In this document: piece after piece, positions 10,401-22,064 of the stretch
Numbering within the stretch: position 1 is the first letter of the stretch
How the letters are laid out: each line of letters starts with the position of its first letter
From: Rhyacophila brunnea
Lineage: Eukaryota; Arthropoda; Insecta; Trichoptera; Rhyacophilidae
DNA: 64,000 nucleotides
Assembly (NCBI GenBank): GCA_022495005.1
Contig: JAGYXB010002040.1
Location: 310,001 to 374,000 of the forward strand
Direction: 5' to 3'
The notes under the pieces: model-generated
Databases searched by the model: none
Told to the model about the DNA's origin: nothing
The model's input: only the letters and a program-made list of their open reading frames with translations
Made by a program: the position numbers and the translations under genes

Positions 10401-10859
10401 AATAAAGAATGTATGTGTGCTATCCGTGCTCACGTACGGCTGCAAGATGTGGACCCTCAACACGAGAGATGTCCAAAGGCTAAGAGTCGCACAGCGAGGC
10501 ATGGAGAGGTGTAGGTATGTTGGGCATCACGCGAAAGGATCGTAAGAGAAACGAATGGGTTAAGAAGCAGACAGGAGTACGGAATGTAATAGACGTTGCC
10601 AAACAGCTGTAATGGAGAGGGCGGGGCACATTGTTCACCAAAAGGACGGCCGCTGGACAAATGCCGTCATCCAGTGGTATCCAAGGGGCACGAAACGGCC
10701 ACAGGGTCGCCCTAAAAGCCGCTGGATTGACGAACTGGTAAAGTTCGGCGGAAATACGTGGCAGCGAATGACACAGGACCGAGAGAGTTGGAAGAAGCTT
10801 GGGGAGGCCTTCATCCAGCAGTAGATTGACCCCGGCTGATGATGAAGTTGATGATGATG
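10401..10859 (+). mobile_element. 5'-truncated RTE-type LINE with 9-bp target duplication
   Basis: It encodes the end of an RTE-type reverse transcriptase: V-L-T-Y-G-C-K-M-W-T-L-N, L-R-V-A-Q-R-G-M-E-R-C, L-G-I-T-R-K-D-R-K-R-N-E-W-V, then G-H-I-V and D-G-R-W-T, P-R-G-T-K-R-P-Q-G-R-P-K, ending E-A-F-I-Q-Q stop (10822-10824). There is a frameshift near 10515 and a stop near 10610. The 3' tail is GATGATGAAGTTGATGATGATG. AAAGAATGC occurs at 10392-10400 and again at 10860-10868, a target duplication that fixes the ends. Confidence 0.85.
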
Positions 10860-10868
10860 AAAGAATGC

Positions 10869-10930
10869 TACATTCTGAAATCTTGTGAATTATTCGTTGA
10901 ATTAAAAAAATCGTTTATTAAAATATAATT
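10869..10930 (+). repeat. SINE3 tail segment
   Basis: TACATTCTGAAATCTTGTGAATTATTCGTTGAAT followed by CGTTTATTAAA matches the SINE3 tail (reverse of 34850-34900; also 12930-12990 and 39530-39570). With TTATGTTCAATAAAG at 10381 it suggests the RTE element landed inside a SINE3. Confidence 0.55.
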
Positions 10931-12295
10931 AACTGCATTTACCTACGTAATAACTCAAATTTTGGAGACATCCTGACACTGGTTAGTAATTATGGTAATT
11001 GGTACTTTGATTTAAAACACAAAACCTGACTGCCAAAATTAGCGCAATTCTCTGAGGAGTTTTCAAAGTATATTATACTGTTTTAATACAACTTTATATT
11101 TGTGTGTGTTAAAACGATATAAGTAACCATGTCTCGATATTATATGATACAGAGGTTCATAATATCATTGCAGATATGGTGAGGATTTTATATCGCCCTC
11201 TTGGATGACATGAAGAGGTTCTGTGTCATACAGTACTATAGACTGGAAAAAGCAATTTGTAGTTATGACCTTTGCGAATTGAAGTTCAGACATACTCAAC
11301 TAACTTGGCTCACTCTACTAATTAAGTTATCGAAGATATTCTCATGTAAATGTTGATTTAATATATTATAATATCGCTCTACATTTCATATCCATTATGC
11401 AGATTTCAAATTTGTATAAGTCTATATAAATAATACCATGTTTTGGCAATATAAAGTTTATAATTAAGACCAGAATCCTTTGAGCGTAATTATTTCTTTG
11501 TGCCCAGCAGTCCATTTAAGAATATTTAAAAGTTACTCAGTCAAACTTGGTACAAATAACAAACAGAAGTATTTCCACGGCAAACTTTAAAGTAGGTAAT
11601 ATCGTTTAGAATGTTTTATGGAATGAACAAAGTTTTGAACTATATATAATATTTAACTTTGCAGGCAGCGGCGATATTGTACGTAAAACTCATTAAATGC
11701 TTGTCGCTTATATATGGATTAAAACTCCAATATTTTCGACGTAAATTAGAGACGCCCATCGCCCCCTTGTTACTCTGTTCACATTATTACATGATATAAG
11801 TGGCTTATGCAAATTTCAGAGGCATCTTAAACACTGAGTTCCATCGTAAATTTTCACCTGTTAGTTCCACGGCTAAGTCTACGTAATCAGTGAGCGTGTC
11901 TACGATCCCGCAAAGTTCCGCCAGGCGTCGGAAGCCCGGCTTCGTTTTGCTTTACGGTATCCGCTTCCGGCCGAGCACTTGCTAAAACCGCCACGCGATG
12001 GCGCCATTCACTGTCACTTCAAACTCGCATTCGCAATGCTGGCTAATTAATCGAATGAATATTACTAAATTTTGAGGTTATGCTTATTACATCGAAGTCT
12101 CCATTATTCTAAAATGTACCAAGTCAAAGTGAGAGACTTTCCAATTTATAATTGAGTTGTAATCAAAGCGGCGCTATAAATTTATTTATTAAATTGTAGC
12201 ATTATGATACAATTTTATCTATTATTTACATACATATACATCTTAATTGTTATTTATAATACATCGAAAGCATTTAATCAAATCGGCATAGCGGA
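10931..12295. other. Intergenic stretch with a GC-rich island at 11860-12040
   Basis: Mostly AT-rich with no gene. Bases 11860-12040 are clearly richer in GC, with CGTCGGAAGCCCGGCTTCG (19 nt, containing the palindrome GAAGCCCGGCTTC), CCGCCACGCGATGGCGCCATT and a potential GCCGGGC pairing. No frame on either strand gives a recognisable protein. It could be a regulatory element, an old element's end, or a short exon. Confidence 0.4.
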
Positions 12296-12299
12296 CTTT

Positions 12300-12440
12300 A
12301 TATAGGACGCACATGGCCCAATTGGTAAAGCACATCGGCGCGAATCCAGTGGAATCCAGTCCCCCTAGACGTCGTATTTTTTTTCAAAATGATTTTTATA
12401 GTAGGTATACGTATTATATCTGAGGTATTTCCAAATTATG
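12300..12440 (+). mobile_element. SINE3 copy, plus strand
   Basis: The tRNA-like head reads GGACGCACATGGCCCAATTGG..TAAAGCACATCGGCGCGAATCC, then AGTCCCCCTAGACGTCGTAT, a T-rich stretch and TCTGAGGTATTTCCAAATTATGTACGTCC, the conserved SINE3 body. The tail beyond about 12440 is degraded. Confidence 0.65.
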
Positions 12441-12444
12441 TACG

Positions 12445-13980
12445 TCCATTAAAAATGTGTAGCAATCACACCACTCATCATTAAATGAGTGACACACTTT
12501 AATATTGTGTATGTTTTATTGTCGAAACAAAACAATAGAGCGATAATATTCGTCAGCATTTCCTCAATCATAACTAGATCAGTAGGGTCTATTTTGGTCT
12601 GTTAATTGCGACAATATATCTTGTAATATATATACTGAATTTGTATAAATTGGAAGGACAACGCATGAATCCTCACTCAAATTACCGTGTCCATCACGAG
12701 AAGCACTACTTTTGTCATAAGTTCTTCACTTGACATAGTTCACCATTTCTCAGTTCATTAATATCATCAAACAGTACATCATTACCCGCGGTTATAATCT
12801 CATGCTTTATCATCTTTATTAAAGTGTTATTATATTTATTGTATTCTTGTATCGATCAATAAACTCTCCTCCAAACATCCACGCAACAACGATTTTTCTC
12901 TCTTCCACCTCATATACAGCCAAAAATGTTACATTCTTATATTTTGTGAATTATTCGTTAAATAAAAAATGAGTTTAATATATGTTCTATTTAACAAAAT
13001 GTTAATTTTATGTTATCAACATTTCCGATTACACATACATTATCCATCAGTGTATGTCATTGCGTGATACTTAAGAACACTGGAAGTATCTGAATCCCTT
13101 CTTACTTATACCTGTAGACTTAATAATAACAAGCCGTTAACATCTTAATAAGTGTCTTCTGCCAGTAAGTAATCTTTACTTAAAGCTACTCAATTATAAA
13201 TCAGGTTATTATACCCGTATCATAATTTAATTTTGTTATTCAAAAATTAAAGCTGGAGATTATGTACGTGTCTCAATATTTAATTTTTTATCTTATTTTA
13301 CCTGACATCGTATTAGATTAGTGATTATAGTACTATATTGTTTCTATTTTTATTTAGGTACCTATGTATAAAATAAAATTCTATCACAAATGGCATTATG
13401 GTACTTTACGGTGAATGGCATAAAACTCTACATGAATTTGATTCGATTTTCTAATAGGTACATAATACGTCCATTTCTCATGCATTTCCTCAAAACATAC
13501 AAAAATGGATGTACAATATATTTGCATCAATCCATCGATTTATAAGATAATTACCTATATGGTTACGGAACTGATTTTTACGTGATTGAAAGAGATTATG
13601 CCTTACTCTCTTACCCCATAAGACAAAGAAAACATGGGGAAGTTATATTTTAAATCATATGCTTACTAGCCTAGTTAAATGACGAATGACGTCTATTTAT
13701 GTACATGTATACAAAAGCATTTATTTTATTTGATTTTTCTAGAGAGCAGCACGCTTTACCAAAAAAAGCGTGAATTTCAAACAAAAATAAAACTGACTGA
13801 TTTGATCAATTAAACATTAAATAACAATAGTCTAGACATATTCGTTCTTGTATTTATTAATATTGAAATTATTATTTAATTATTCAATACTGAGTATAAG
13901 ATTTTAAATGTTAGATTCTTTATTATAGAAAAATCACAATTTTGAAAAACCTTAGACCTTAATTAGAAAAAAACTAGAAA
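12445..13980. other. Intergenic AT-rich stretch
   Basis: No gene. A further SINE3-like tail piece (ACATTCTTATATTTTGTGAATTATTCGTTAAAT) is at 12930-12985. Otherwise no delimited repeat was recognised. Confidence 0.45.
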
Positions 13981-13984
13981 AAAA

Positions 13985-14065
13985 TTAGACCTAGAGGGAT
14001 TTGAACTCACGTCTTTCTCTCTCTCTACGGATGAGTACTTTCACCTCTAAGCTGCCGATTTTTCT
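13985..14065 (-). repeat. tRNA-derived SINE head, minus strand
   Basis: On the minus strand there is an A-box-like GCAGCTTAGAGGTGAAAGTA and a B box GAGTTCAAATCCC, spaced as in a tRNA. The expected acceptor stem is not formed, so this is a SINE head, not a functional tRNA gene. Confidence 0.55.
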
Positions 14066-14069
14066 ATGA

Positions 14070-14680
14070 TTCATGTGATTTTTTTTTATTTTTATGTTTA
14101 ACCTAAGGTACTTCAATTTATTCATGAAAGTACAAAACGCGGATAATCAAATCTAATTAGCGTCAGACGTCTGTTACTATTAAATTACGAATGTCAAACG
14201 CAGATAACCTTCTCAATTGTGAATTTTTAAGCTCTTCTTGTCATAAATAACCTCAATTGAATCAGTTATTTTTCCCAAAATAAAAATTACGTCCAAAATA
14301 CAGTTTTTGTTCTCCTTCCATTGTTTCCAATCGGCCATGTTTTTCTATACAAAAATATACAAATCTATGAGATGACAGATATTTTCTCTAGTTCTGCAAA
14401 AATATAAGTAGTGAGGTTTTAAAAATAAAGAGCCAAAGTGGGTTTTTATGAATAGAAACTGGTTTAAGCCGAAACAATAACCGCGAGTTTCTAAACTAAC
14501 AGAAAACCGGATAATTTTACGCGGTTAATCAGTAAAATTCTTGGTAGGTATTTGTACGAAGAAAAAAAAAATATAATTATAGGTATATAAAAACCACTCC
14601 GCAGCGCAACATTTTTTTTTCTTATTGACTGGAAGTGTAGTATTCACAACATACATGTTATGTACGTGAGACTTTTTGAG
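14070..14680. other. Intergenic AT-rich stretch
   Basis: No gene or defined repeat seen. Confidence 0.4.
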
Positions 14681-14681
14681 A

Positions 14682-15350
14682 TTTATTTATTTATTTAAAA
14701 AAAGACACGTTAAGTACATAGCAAATAATTATCAATTCAGGATGTTCACAACATGACATTGAGAATAAAAGTACAAGTAAATCAATTAGAGAAAAAACAA
14801 GGTAGAGAAAAAAACAAAGCAAAAAATTATTTTATAGCAAAGAAATAAAATAAAAAACAACAATAATTCAAAAAAAAATACAAATTAAACAATAAAATAG
14901 AATTTAAAAAACAGAATGCATAATGCATCGCTAAAAATGTCTACATCTCCAGGGAGTGAATTGACCAGACGCACAGCCCTCGCTATTGGTGCCTGGTGAT
15001 CCTGCAATGAGGAAACAGCTTTCACCCGAAATAGGTCATGGCTGCTCAAGAGAATGAAAAACGAGCATGCCTTGAAGAAATTTAATCGGAAAATACTCGT
15101 TTGAGAAGCTGTCAAAAGGAAAATAATTATAGGTAAACTTTAAAATAAAGATGCCGAAGAATTTTTTTCTGAACATGCTCTAAAACAAGCTTATAGGAAA
15201 CCTCATAAGGACTCCAGGTAATGAACCCATACTCAAGAAAACTCCATCCTAACGACAGATAGAGTGTACGTAAAACAGTTGGATTCTTGAATGGCTTGGC
15301 TTGTCTCATGACGAAACCCAGAAGCTTGCTCGCACGCAATGCCGTAGAAG
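14682..15350 (-). mobile_element. LINE A: Jockey/CR1-type reverse transcriptase C-terminus, 5'-truncated
   Basis: From the right, the minus strand encodes R-A-S-K-L-L-G-F-V-M-R-Q, L-R-T-L-Y-L-S-L, L-E-Y-G-F-I-T-W-S-P-Y, then L-E-H-V-Q-K-K-I-L-R-H-L (15127-15350). This is the post-palm region typical of Jockey/CR1-group LINEs (..RTLGF..R, LYxSLVRSxLEYxxxVWSP, LExVQRRFLR). A second open part (14885-15115) carries S-H-D-L-F-R-V and V-R-L-V-N-S-L-P-G-D-V-D-I-F-S-D and ends the ORF. Between them about 60 codons are missing relative to LINE B. The 3' end is an (AAATA)n tail reading AAATAAATAAATAAATCTC. It is inactive. Confidence 0.8.
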
Positions 15351-15354
15351 TGAT

Positions 15355-16120
15355 GTGTGAGCGAATATTTTAAATATTTATGAAAATATATTTTATGTCA
15401 AATAAGTAATAAAGTATTATAATAAATTGTAAATAGTTACTACATTGTATAATAATTTTTAGTAAATTGAAAAAGAGACGAAAAATGAGTAAGAGTAAAT
15501 GACGTTATAAATGAGATCACAAAAAATAATAATCCCATTATCTTAGACCATTTTAATTCAATTCACTGATGCACTATCACGGTGATAGATATGTATACTG
15601 CTTTTCTTGCTAATTTTTTCTGTCGAAAATAAAATTTTAACCACACTTCTCTTACAGTTACTGAGACAATTCATTATCTGTTGGACTCTTAAATAAAGAA
15701 CGGATGGTTACCGTAGATATATGTAGTCTATTTTATTAGTAGTTAAACCTTAAAAGTTAAGGGTAGTTCATAAAATAAAGCGTCAATAAACTCGGTGTAT
15801 CCTTGCCTGTAAGGGCGAAAATGTACCATAATAGCTTTTAAGTATTGTGAAGCGCGGTTTTTAATATAATAATTAATTTCGAAACAAGCGTCGTTAAGGG
15901 TGAATTAAGTTCTAAATTGATGTTTAATTTTCACTAATTGCTTTACATAGAGCTGGCCCTCGTTTTATTTGGTACCTTTCGGGGAACAATTTAAAAAACC
16001 ATTAGCGTAATCGGCGAGCCGAAGGAATTATTACGCTATCGATAAACTTCCAATGACAGACGTGACCAATAGATATAACTATACCAAGGGCAGGTGATAC
16101 GGCGCTATAGGATATATTAT
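15355..16120. other. Intergenic stretch between two related LINE tails
   Basis: No gene. A small perfect inverted repeat (TAGCGTAAT / ATTACGCTA, about 16003-16038) lies in a locally GC-richer patch (15960-16110) of unknown meaning. Confidence 0.4.
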
Positions 16121-16123
16121 GAA

Positions 16124-16790
16124 TATATTTATTTATTTATTTAAGAAAACAAAACATTGTGAACATAACACATCTAAATACAAGACGTACACAACATGAG
16201 ATTTACATTATAATAAATATTACCCTCAAAATAGAGAAGAAGAGAATATATTATAAAATAATAATTAAAAAAAAAATTAAAACAAAAAACATAAAATTTT
16301 ATACAGAAAAATAAAATTTCGAATACAAAATACATAGCACGTCACCGAAACTATCGACGTCTTTGGGGAGCGCATTGACTAGTCATGCACTCCTCGCTAA
16401 TAGTGCCTGATAGGCTTGACACCAGGAAACAGTTTCGTTCCAGAATAAATCATGGCTGCGATCACGTAGGTAATAATTGACATGCGAATGTAAATTTAAA
16501 TTTATTTGGACACCAGGATTGGAAACCATCCTTCGTGATAACAGGCAAAAGTATTTCAAGAGTAGAAGAGCCGTACCAGATTCAAGAGAGTGAAAAGGAA
16601 GCATGCCTTGTAGAAAGGCAGTCGGAAAATAATTATTTGACGAATTATCGAAAGGAAAATAGTAATTTGTCTTAAAATAAAGACATGGAAGAAATTTCTT
16701 CTGAACGCATTCTAAAATAAGCTTATAGGAAACCTCATAAGGACACCAGATAATACCCATATTCAATAATGCTATGCACTAATGAGACGT
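16124..16790 (-). mobile_element. LINE B: second copy of the LINE A family, 5'-truncated
   Basis: The minus strand at 16383-16766 encodes W-C-P-Y-E-V-S-Y-K-L-I-L-E-C-V-Q-K-K-F-L, then F-H-S-L-E-S, L-L-K-Y-F-C-L-L-S-R-R and S-H-D-L-F-W-N. One stop later it continues L-V-N-A-L-P-K-D-V-D-S-F-G-D to about 16305. It is collinear with LINE A and includes the segment LINE A has lost. The 3' end has the same AAATAAATAAATAAAT tail at 16124-16145. Both copies stop at a similar 5' point, as expected for incomplete target-primed reverse transcription. Confidence 0.8.
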
Positions 16791-16919
16791 AGATTCATTC
16801 ATTTACGAAAATATTTATGTAAATTTTTTATCATCATTCAGGTCATGAATCTCAATGACAATAATATCATAGTATCAGTGAAACAATAATAGAAACACCC
16901 AAGCTTTGATAAAATCACA

Positions 16920-17010
16920 TACGATGCATTGTGACCTCGCCAAGAATTGAACTTGGTTTTTCCGATTTCAAAACCAGTAAATTGATCAACTAGGACCGAC
17001 TACTAGCTGG
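16920..17010 (-). repeat. tRNA-derived SINE head, minus strand
   Basis: On the minus strand it contains GTCCTAGTTGATCAATTTAC and a B-box-like AGTTCAATTCTTGG followed by CGAGGTCACAATGCAT. A related piece (GTTGATTCAGTTCCCGGCGA and GGTTACAATACAT) is at 32430-32520. Confidence 0.5.
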
Positions 17011-17594
17011 TCCTCTCTTCTCTTCTAACTATAAGCAGCAGAGTATACGTTTTATAACTTTGCACTTTTATTTACACTGATATTCCTCTTTGCCCAATTA
17101 CCTCGCGTAAATAAGATTAAGATTAAATGATAATTCACTAGCATTAATATAATATGTAATAATAAATAAATAATTAGATAATAGTGTAAAAAACATGTAT
17201 TTAGAATATCATATTATCATCCTAGAGCAGGAGTGCATATACTTTACTTGACGAGGGGGGTGTCAACTTTAGTAACTTCACCACCAATATATAATATATT
17301 AAATATATAGGTTCAATAAAAAAATATCAAATTTTTATATTTTCTGCGAGTAATTATTGAATAAAATAAAATTTAAATAATATTAGCAACATGCATAGTG
17401 TTTAAGATGTTTGAACGTATCGGTCAAGTTCACCTTCCGAATTTCAATAAATGTATGTCCCATATAATACATACTTTCTACTAGGAAGTTGCTAATTTGT
17501 ATATTGTTTATGCAGTTATTCTAAATTATGTATGGTTAATATTAATAAGAAGAAGAAAAAGACATGTAGTTAAAAGTGTATTATATCTTTCTTT

Positions 17595-17745
17595 CTTACT
17601 TCACCATGTTCAATCCTAAGATGGTCACATTATGGACATAGTGGTGGTTGTATTAACATATTTTTGTTTTTACGAGAAATATAATATGCTAGCCATTTTC
17701 TTAGGCTATTAGGTCAATACGAGTCAAAACACAGATTAGGTAAAA
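17595..17745 (-). repeat. SINE1 copy, minus strand, degraded
   Basis: The SINE1 tail reads in reverse: CCATGTTCAATCCTAAGATGG, GGACATAGTGG, TTTTTGTTTTTACGAGAAAT and GCTAGCCATTTTCTTAGGCT. Only the body remains; the tRNA head was not found. Confidence 0.65.
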
Positions 17746-18293
17746 CTTTCAGACTCAACGTTATAAACCAACATGTTACAGCTCAGCCAACTTGGGGATA
17801 TATCGAGGGCTTAATGTCAAGCAACACTATCTACAAAAGACCTAATTTCCATATTTTATAATTTATTGTGTATTGTACATTTATCTTGCTTATGATGATG
17901 TTAAAATTTATAGGAATAGTTTTTAAAAATATATGGAAACAACGGTAGCTTATGTAATTAACGTTAAACTTTACTGATGATCTAAGAAGAAATTAGAAAA
18001 GATTGACATAATGTTGTTTGACTATCATGTAGCCGGAAATGTAAAATAACGTTATCTCAAGAACAACAAAAAAACACTTTTTTGTACATAACGTTGTTTG
18101 ACTTTAAGCACTCAAATATTATGTTATCTACGAATCTGTATTTTTTCTGCCATTGTTTTTGGGTTACAATGAATTTTAAAGTAATTATTTACATCGAATA
18201 TTATCAAATTTATAAATTTTAATTAAGATAAAGTACTCTCTACGCAAATCATAGACGGTAAAGTATTATTTTTACAATCTTTGTGATCTAGTG

Positions 18294-19380
18294 CAGTGTT
18301 TTTCTATTTGGGGTAATGTGGCCTTCTTGGGGACACAGAATAATATATATAAAGTATGAGAACCAATGAAAACTATTAAAATTATATAAGAAAGTTATTA
18401 CAGATATATAAGTTTAAAAAAATACAAAATATTGACGTTGTTGTGTATATTGAGCATTTAAAACTGCTCGAGTTAAGAAAATTATATTAACGTATCATTA
18501 ATATAATAGATATAAACATCTCTGATGTCCATTAGGGCGAATGCATTGATGCTAAAATTAAATTATACGAAATGTAATAGAGAAATGGCGAGTGGCTTTC
18601 CACTGCTTTGAAAGATGACTAATTATTAATGTTTTATTACACTTTCTTTATCCTATATTGCGAAATTTAATTTCGCTCTGTAATTAAGCTTTCAAAAACT
18701 CATAACTATCTTGATGTTTTTAATAGAAGTGATTTTCGTTTACTGATAATATTTCAACGAGACATCAAAAAACATTTGCTTCAACCACAAGGATCACAAT
18801 AAATAAAGGAAACGGCATATTTAAAAAGAATATATACATATTATGCATCAGTGACGTGCTGCCCATAGATGCTGCGAATGCAGCGCACGCCTTAATTATT
18901 ACAAGATATTCTTATGATATTATATTATATTAACTATCCACAAAACCAATAAATATATGGAATGATTTACTGGTTATCCAGTACTGCTACCTATGGGAAT
19001 AAATGTGGTGTAGTATGGAAATTGATAATCATTCGTTTTGAAAATATTATATCGTCGAGTTCAGTGGAAATAATTTATTTCAAAATTGCAAAATCCATTT
19101 TTTATAAGTGCTTATCTCAGATTACTACGTATGATTTCAACATAATATTATGCCTTTGAAGAGCATGCCCACCATACGCCATTTTATAATACATGTGTTA
19201 TAATTAGTATTTAAAATATATTTTATAATTTTAAATTAAAAATGCCTTTTTCCTTTTTTTTTAAATTGGGGGCACATTAAAAATGCATTTTTTCTAAATA
19301 CATAAATAAAAAATTGTTGGGCACAGAAAAATATTTAACTGAAAAAAATATTACTTGCTAAAAAGGGTTTAGAAACACTG
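18294..19380. mobile_element. Old hAT-type non-autonomous element
   Basis: The left end is CAGTGTTTTTCTATTTGGGG and the right end, read in reverse, is CAGTGTTTCTAAACCCTTTT, the CAGTGTTTCT-like ends of one hAT group. Flanks are ATCTAGTG (18286-18293) and AACTAATG (19381-19388), equal at six of eight positions, consistent with an aged 8-bp target duplication. The 1,087-bp interior has only a 65-codon open frame without a transposase motif. It is immobile without a helper. Confidence 0.65.
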
Positions 19381-19384
19381 AACT

Positions 19385-20060
19385 AATGCATAAATTTATT
19401 GGGTAGAGAGAATGGTTAACCAATAATCGTTGTGAACGTCTTCCATTATGTTTATCCTTCAAAATCTTTTAATTGTACCTATTATTAGCAATATTATAAT
19501 AATAGTATACCTATAACGAATGCCTTTAAAACATTTAAAGCGAAATGAAAAAAAAGTTTGAAAAATATGTAAGAATTGACATAATATATCATTTTCAGAA
19601 GATGACCCAAAGTTTGTTAGAGATATATTACATACTTACCTACATACTTTCCTCATATATTTTTGTTCCCCTATATTGATCTGAAAAAAACTTTTTTATT
19701 GAAATCCCTTTTTAAAACATTCTTGTTTTTCAATTCTTCGTATACAAAATTGCCGACTTTTGGTTCTGAATTAAATTTTCACTTTATTTCGGCGAAAACT
19801 TTGGTTTCATTTGAATTTTCTTGAAACTCTGACGTAAACATTTAAATGCTTCCGGTATAAAATATATCCCGCAACAGCGGTTTCGGTAAACCATCGGCAT
19901 ACCAATTAAATTAGCATAAATGATTATTAATATTATTAAATTATGCACGGTTATCAGTTTCCTAGCAAGTTTAAAAGGGTTATCGGAAAAATCTATGTAA
20001 ATGTATTGTTTTTAGTGTTGGAATGTAACATTTAAATTTGAGACGAATAATCGATACTTA
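19385..20060. other. Intergenic AT-rich stretch
   Basis: Nothing recognised on either strand. Confidence 0.4.
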
Positions 20061-20069
20061 TACTCGTTA

Positions 20070-20737
20070 ATAGGGATTCCAATCCCGGGATTCCGAGCTA
20101 TTTTCGATACCTATGAATCCCGGGATTGATAAACATAATTCTAAAACTTTCGGGATTGATTTTTTTATCAATTTTATGGAAAATAAAATAAAAACGAAAA
20201 TATAACAGAAAAAATACTTTTAACAACAAATAACTACATTAGAAAAAAATGAGTTTGAATGAAGTTTGATTTATACCCATATTATGTAAGTTGCCGATTC
20301 ATTTTATTTTTTTCACATAAATTAATAAAATTGAGAAAGATTGGAAAAAACAATGTTTCGCAGTTTCATATTTGACTGACTAATTAGATTTATAAAGCGG
20401 AGAGGCCATAAGTACACCATGATTTGCTTTACTATTTTAAATCTCGCTAACCCATTCATTAAGTCTTTACTATCAGAAACAGCAATCTCATATTAAATTC
20501 ACATTATTATTTATATTACAATATTACGAGTATTTACTCCATTAAACTTATCTATTTCCAAGATTGATCGTATACAATATTAACAATAAATGTCTTAAAT
20601 AGTATAAATTATACTAGATTTATTTTTGACCGGTTTTATCTTGTAAATATAAAAAATATATTTTAACGATCCCGGGATTGTCAAATTGTAATCCCGAAAT
20701 TCCGGGATCAGAATTTTGGCTCGGGATTGGATTCCCT
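20070..20737. mobile_element. hAT-type MITE with CCCGGGATT subterminal repeats, copy 1
   Basis: The ends are ATAGGGATTCCAATCCCGGG and, in reverse, AGGGAATCCAATCCCGAGCC. The flanking 8 bp are ACTCGTTA on both sides (20062-20069 and 20738-20745), an exact hAT-size target duplication. Both subterminal regions hold several copies of AATCCCGGGATT or half of it, likely transposase binding sites. The interior is AT-rich and non-coding. A second copy lies at 53325-54013. Confidence 0.85.
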
Positions 20738-20745
20738 ACTCGTTA

Positions 20746-21835
20746 GTTAACGTTTAACTTGACCCGTACAAATATGTTTAAATTATAAATACATCTACAA
20801 GCAGTATCTAGTTGATGTTCTTAGAATGTCACACCATAATAATATGGCTAAAGTAGGTATGTTACCTTTCATATTTACTTCTTTTGTTGTTTCTTTGACC
20901 GTTTTCATTACTGGCATCAACTCAACGTTTGTCCTTACAGCTGACGCATAATATATTTGTACATCCACTTATATCCATGTATGTGAATTACATTAGTATT
21001 GTGTATTTCATATAGATATTATAAGATATTTCCTAGTTGATTGTTTTTTATTCCGTATAAATTACCGCTCGGTAAAATGCACAGCGAAGAACTTGATACC
21101 CAATACTATACTGCCATCTACTATTTGAATAAATGTTCACAATAGTTATAATTATGTACGTACAAAAGTTTTCGTGCATTTTACTTACTAGTAATTCTCA
21201 GAAATATAGCCGTTGAAAAATATATATATGTGCCAGGCGAACCTACTTCCATCGGATTCTGGCCACTAATATTTACTAATTTATCCACCTACAAGTCCTA
21301 GACCATACTTAATCACGACTAAATTAACATATAAATGTAAATTTCGATAATAGGTGAATATTATATTTTGTGATTTTAATTCAAGGTACTAACAATAGGT
21401 GTCTACTCTAATTCGTAGACGGCATCAGGATCCAAATTTTTGTTCTAACGTGGTAATAATTATTAGTTAAAATATTTTTTTATTCAATGAATAACACACA
21501 AAAATGATGAATGTAGTATTTATAGTAGTAGTTATAATAAAGAACTATGGAGAAATAAAAAGAATTGTCTATATGTTAAAAATAGCGATAAAAATATTGT
21601 TACTGTTGATATTGAATCTTTTGAATTATTTATATAATAAAATAATAATTTAATTACATATTGATTAAATTTTTTCTAAATCCATATAAAGAAGACACAT
21701 TAATATAATTTTCATCGAAAATACACGATTTTTTTATCATATACTTATCATATATTTACTATATTGTGGAGATACTCGTACCTTAGAAACCAGGGAGCAA
21801 AGAATTATTGGAAACAGAAATACCCAACGGGTGTG
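20746..21835. other. Intergenic AT-rich stretch
   Basis: No gene or delimited repeat recognised. Confidence 0.4.
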
Positions 21836-21839
21836 GAGT

Positions 21840-22060
21840 AACAGGCAACCGATCTCGAGCGTGGAAGAATATAGGATAAATTTAAATGCCTCATACTAAG
21901 CTTGTCTTTCGTTTTGACAACTGCTCTCGGTTTATGCACTGATTTGAAGTATTTCAAGGTTACAATACACACCATTGCACGTCTGTGTTGTGTATTTCAT
22001 TTTCGTAGAACACTCAACATTCAAAACCCTGCTTTAAAATGTAGTGTATATAAGCATGTC
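21840..22060 (+). repeat. Dispersed repeat E, copy 1
   Basis: It matches 52150-52395 in the same orientation: CTCGAGYGTGGAA, GCCTCATACTAAGCTTGTC, CTCGGTTTATGCACTGA, ACACTCAACATTCAAAACCC and TGTAGTGTAT. About 220 bp, non-coding, ends unknown. Confidence 0.65.
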
Positions 22061-22064
22061 TGAA

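Noticed and set aside
13985..14065. tRNA gene on the minus strand
   Set aside because: The B box and an A-box-like segment are present, but stems do not pair and there is no 3' terminator context; a SINE head fits better.
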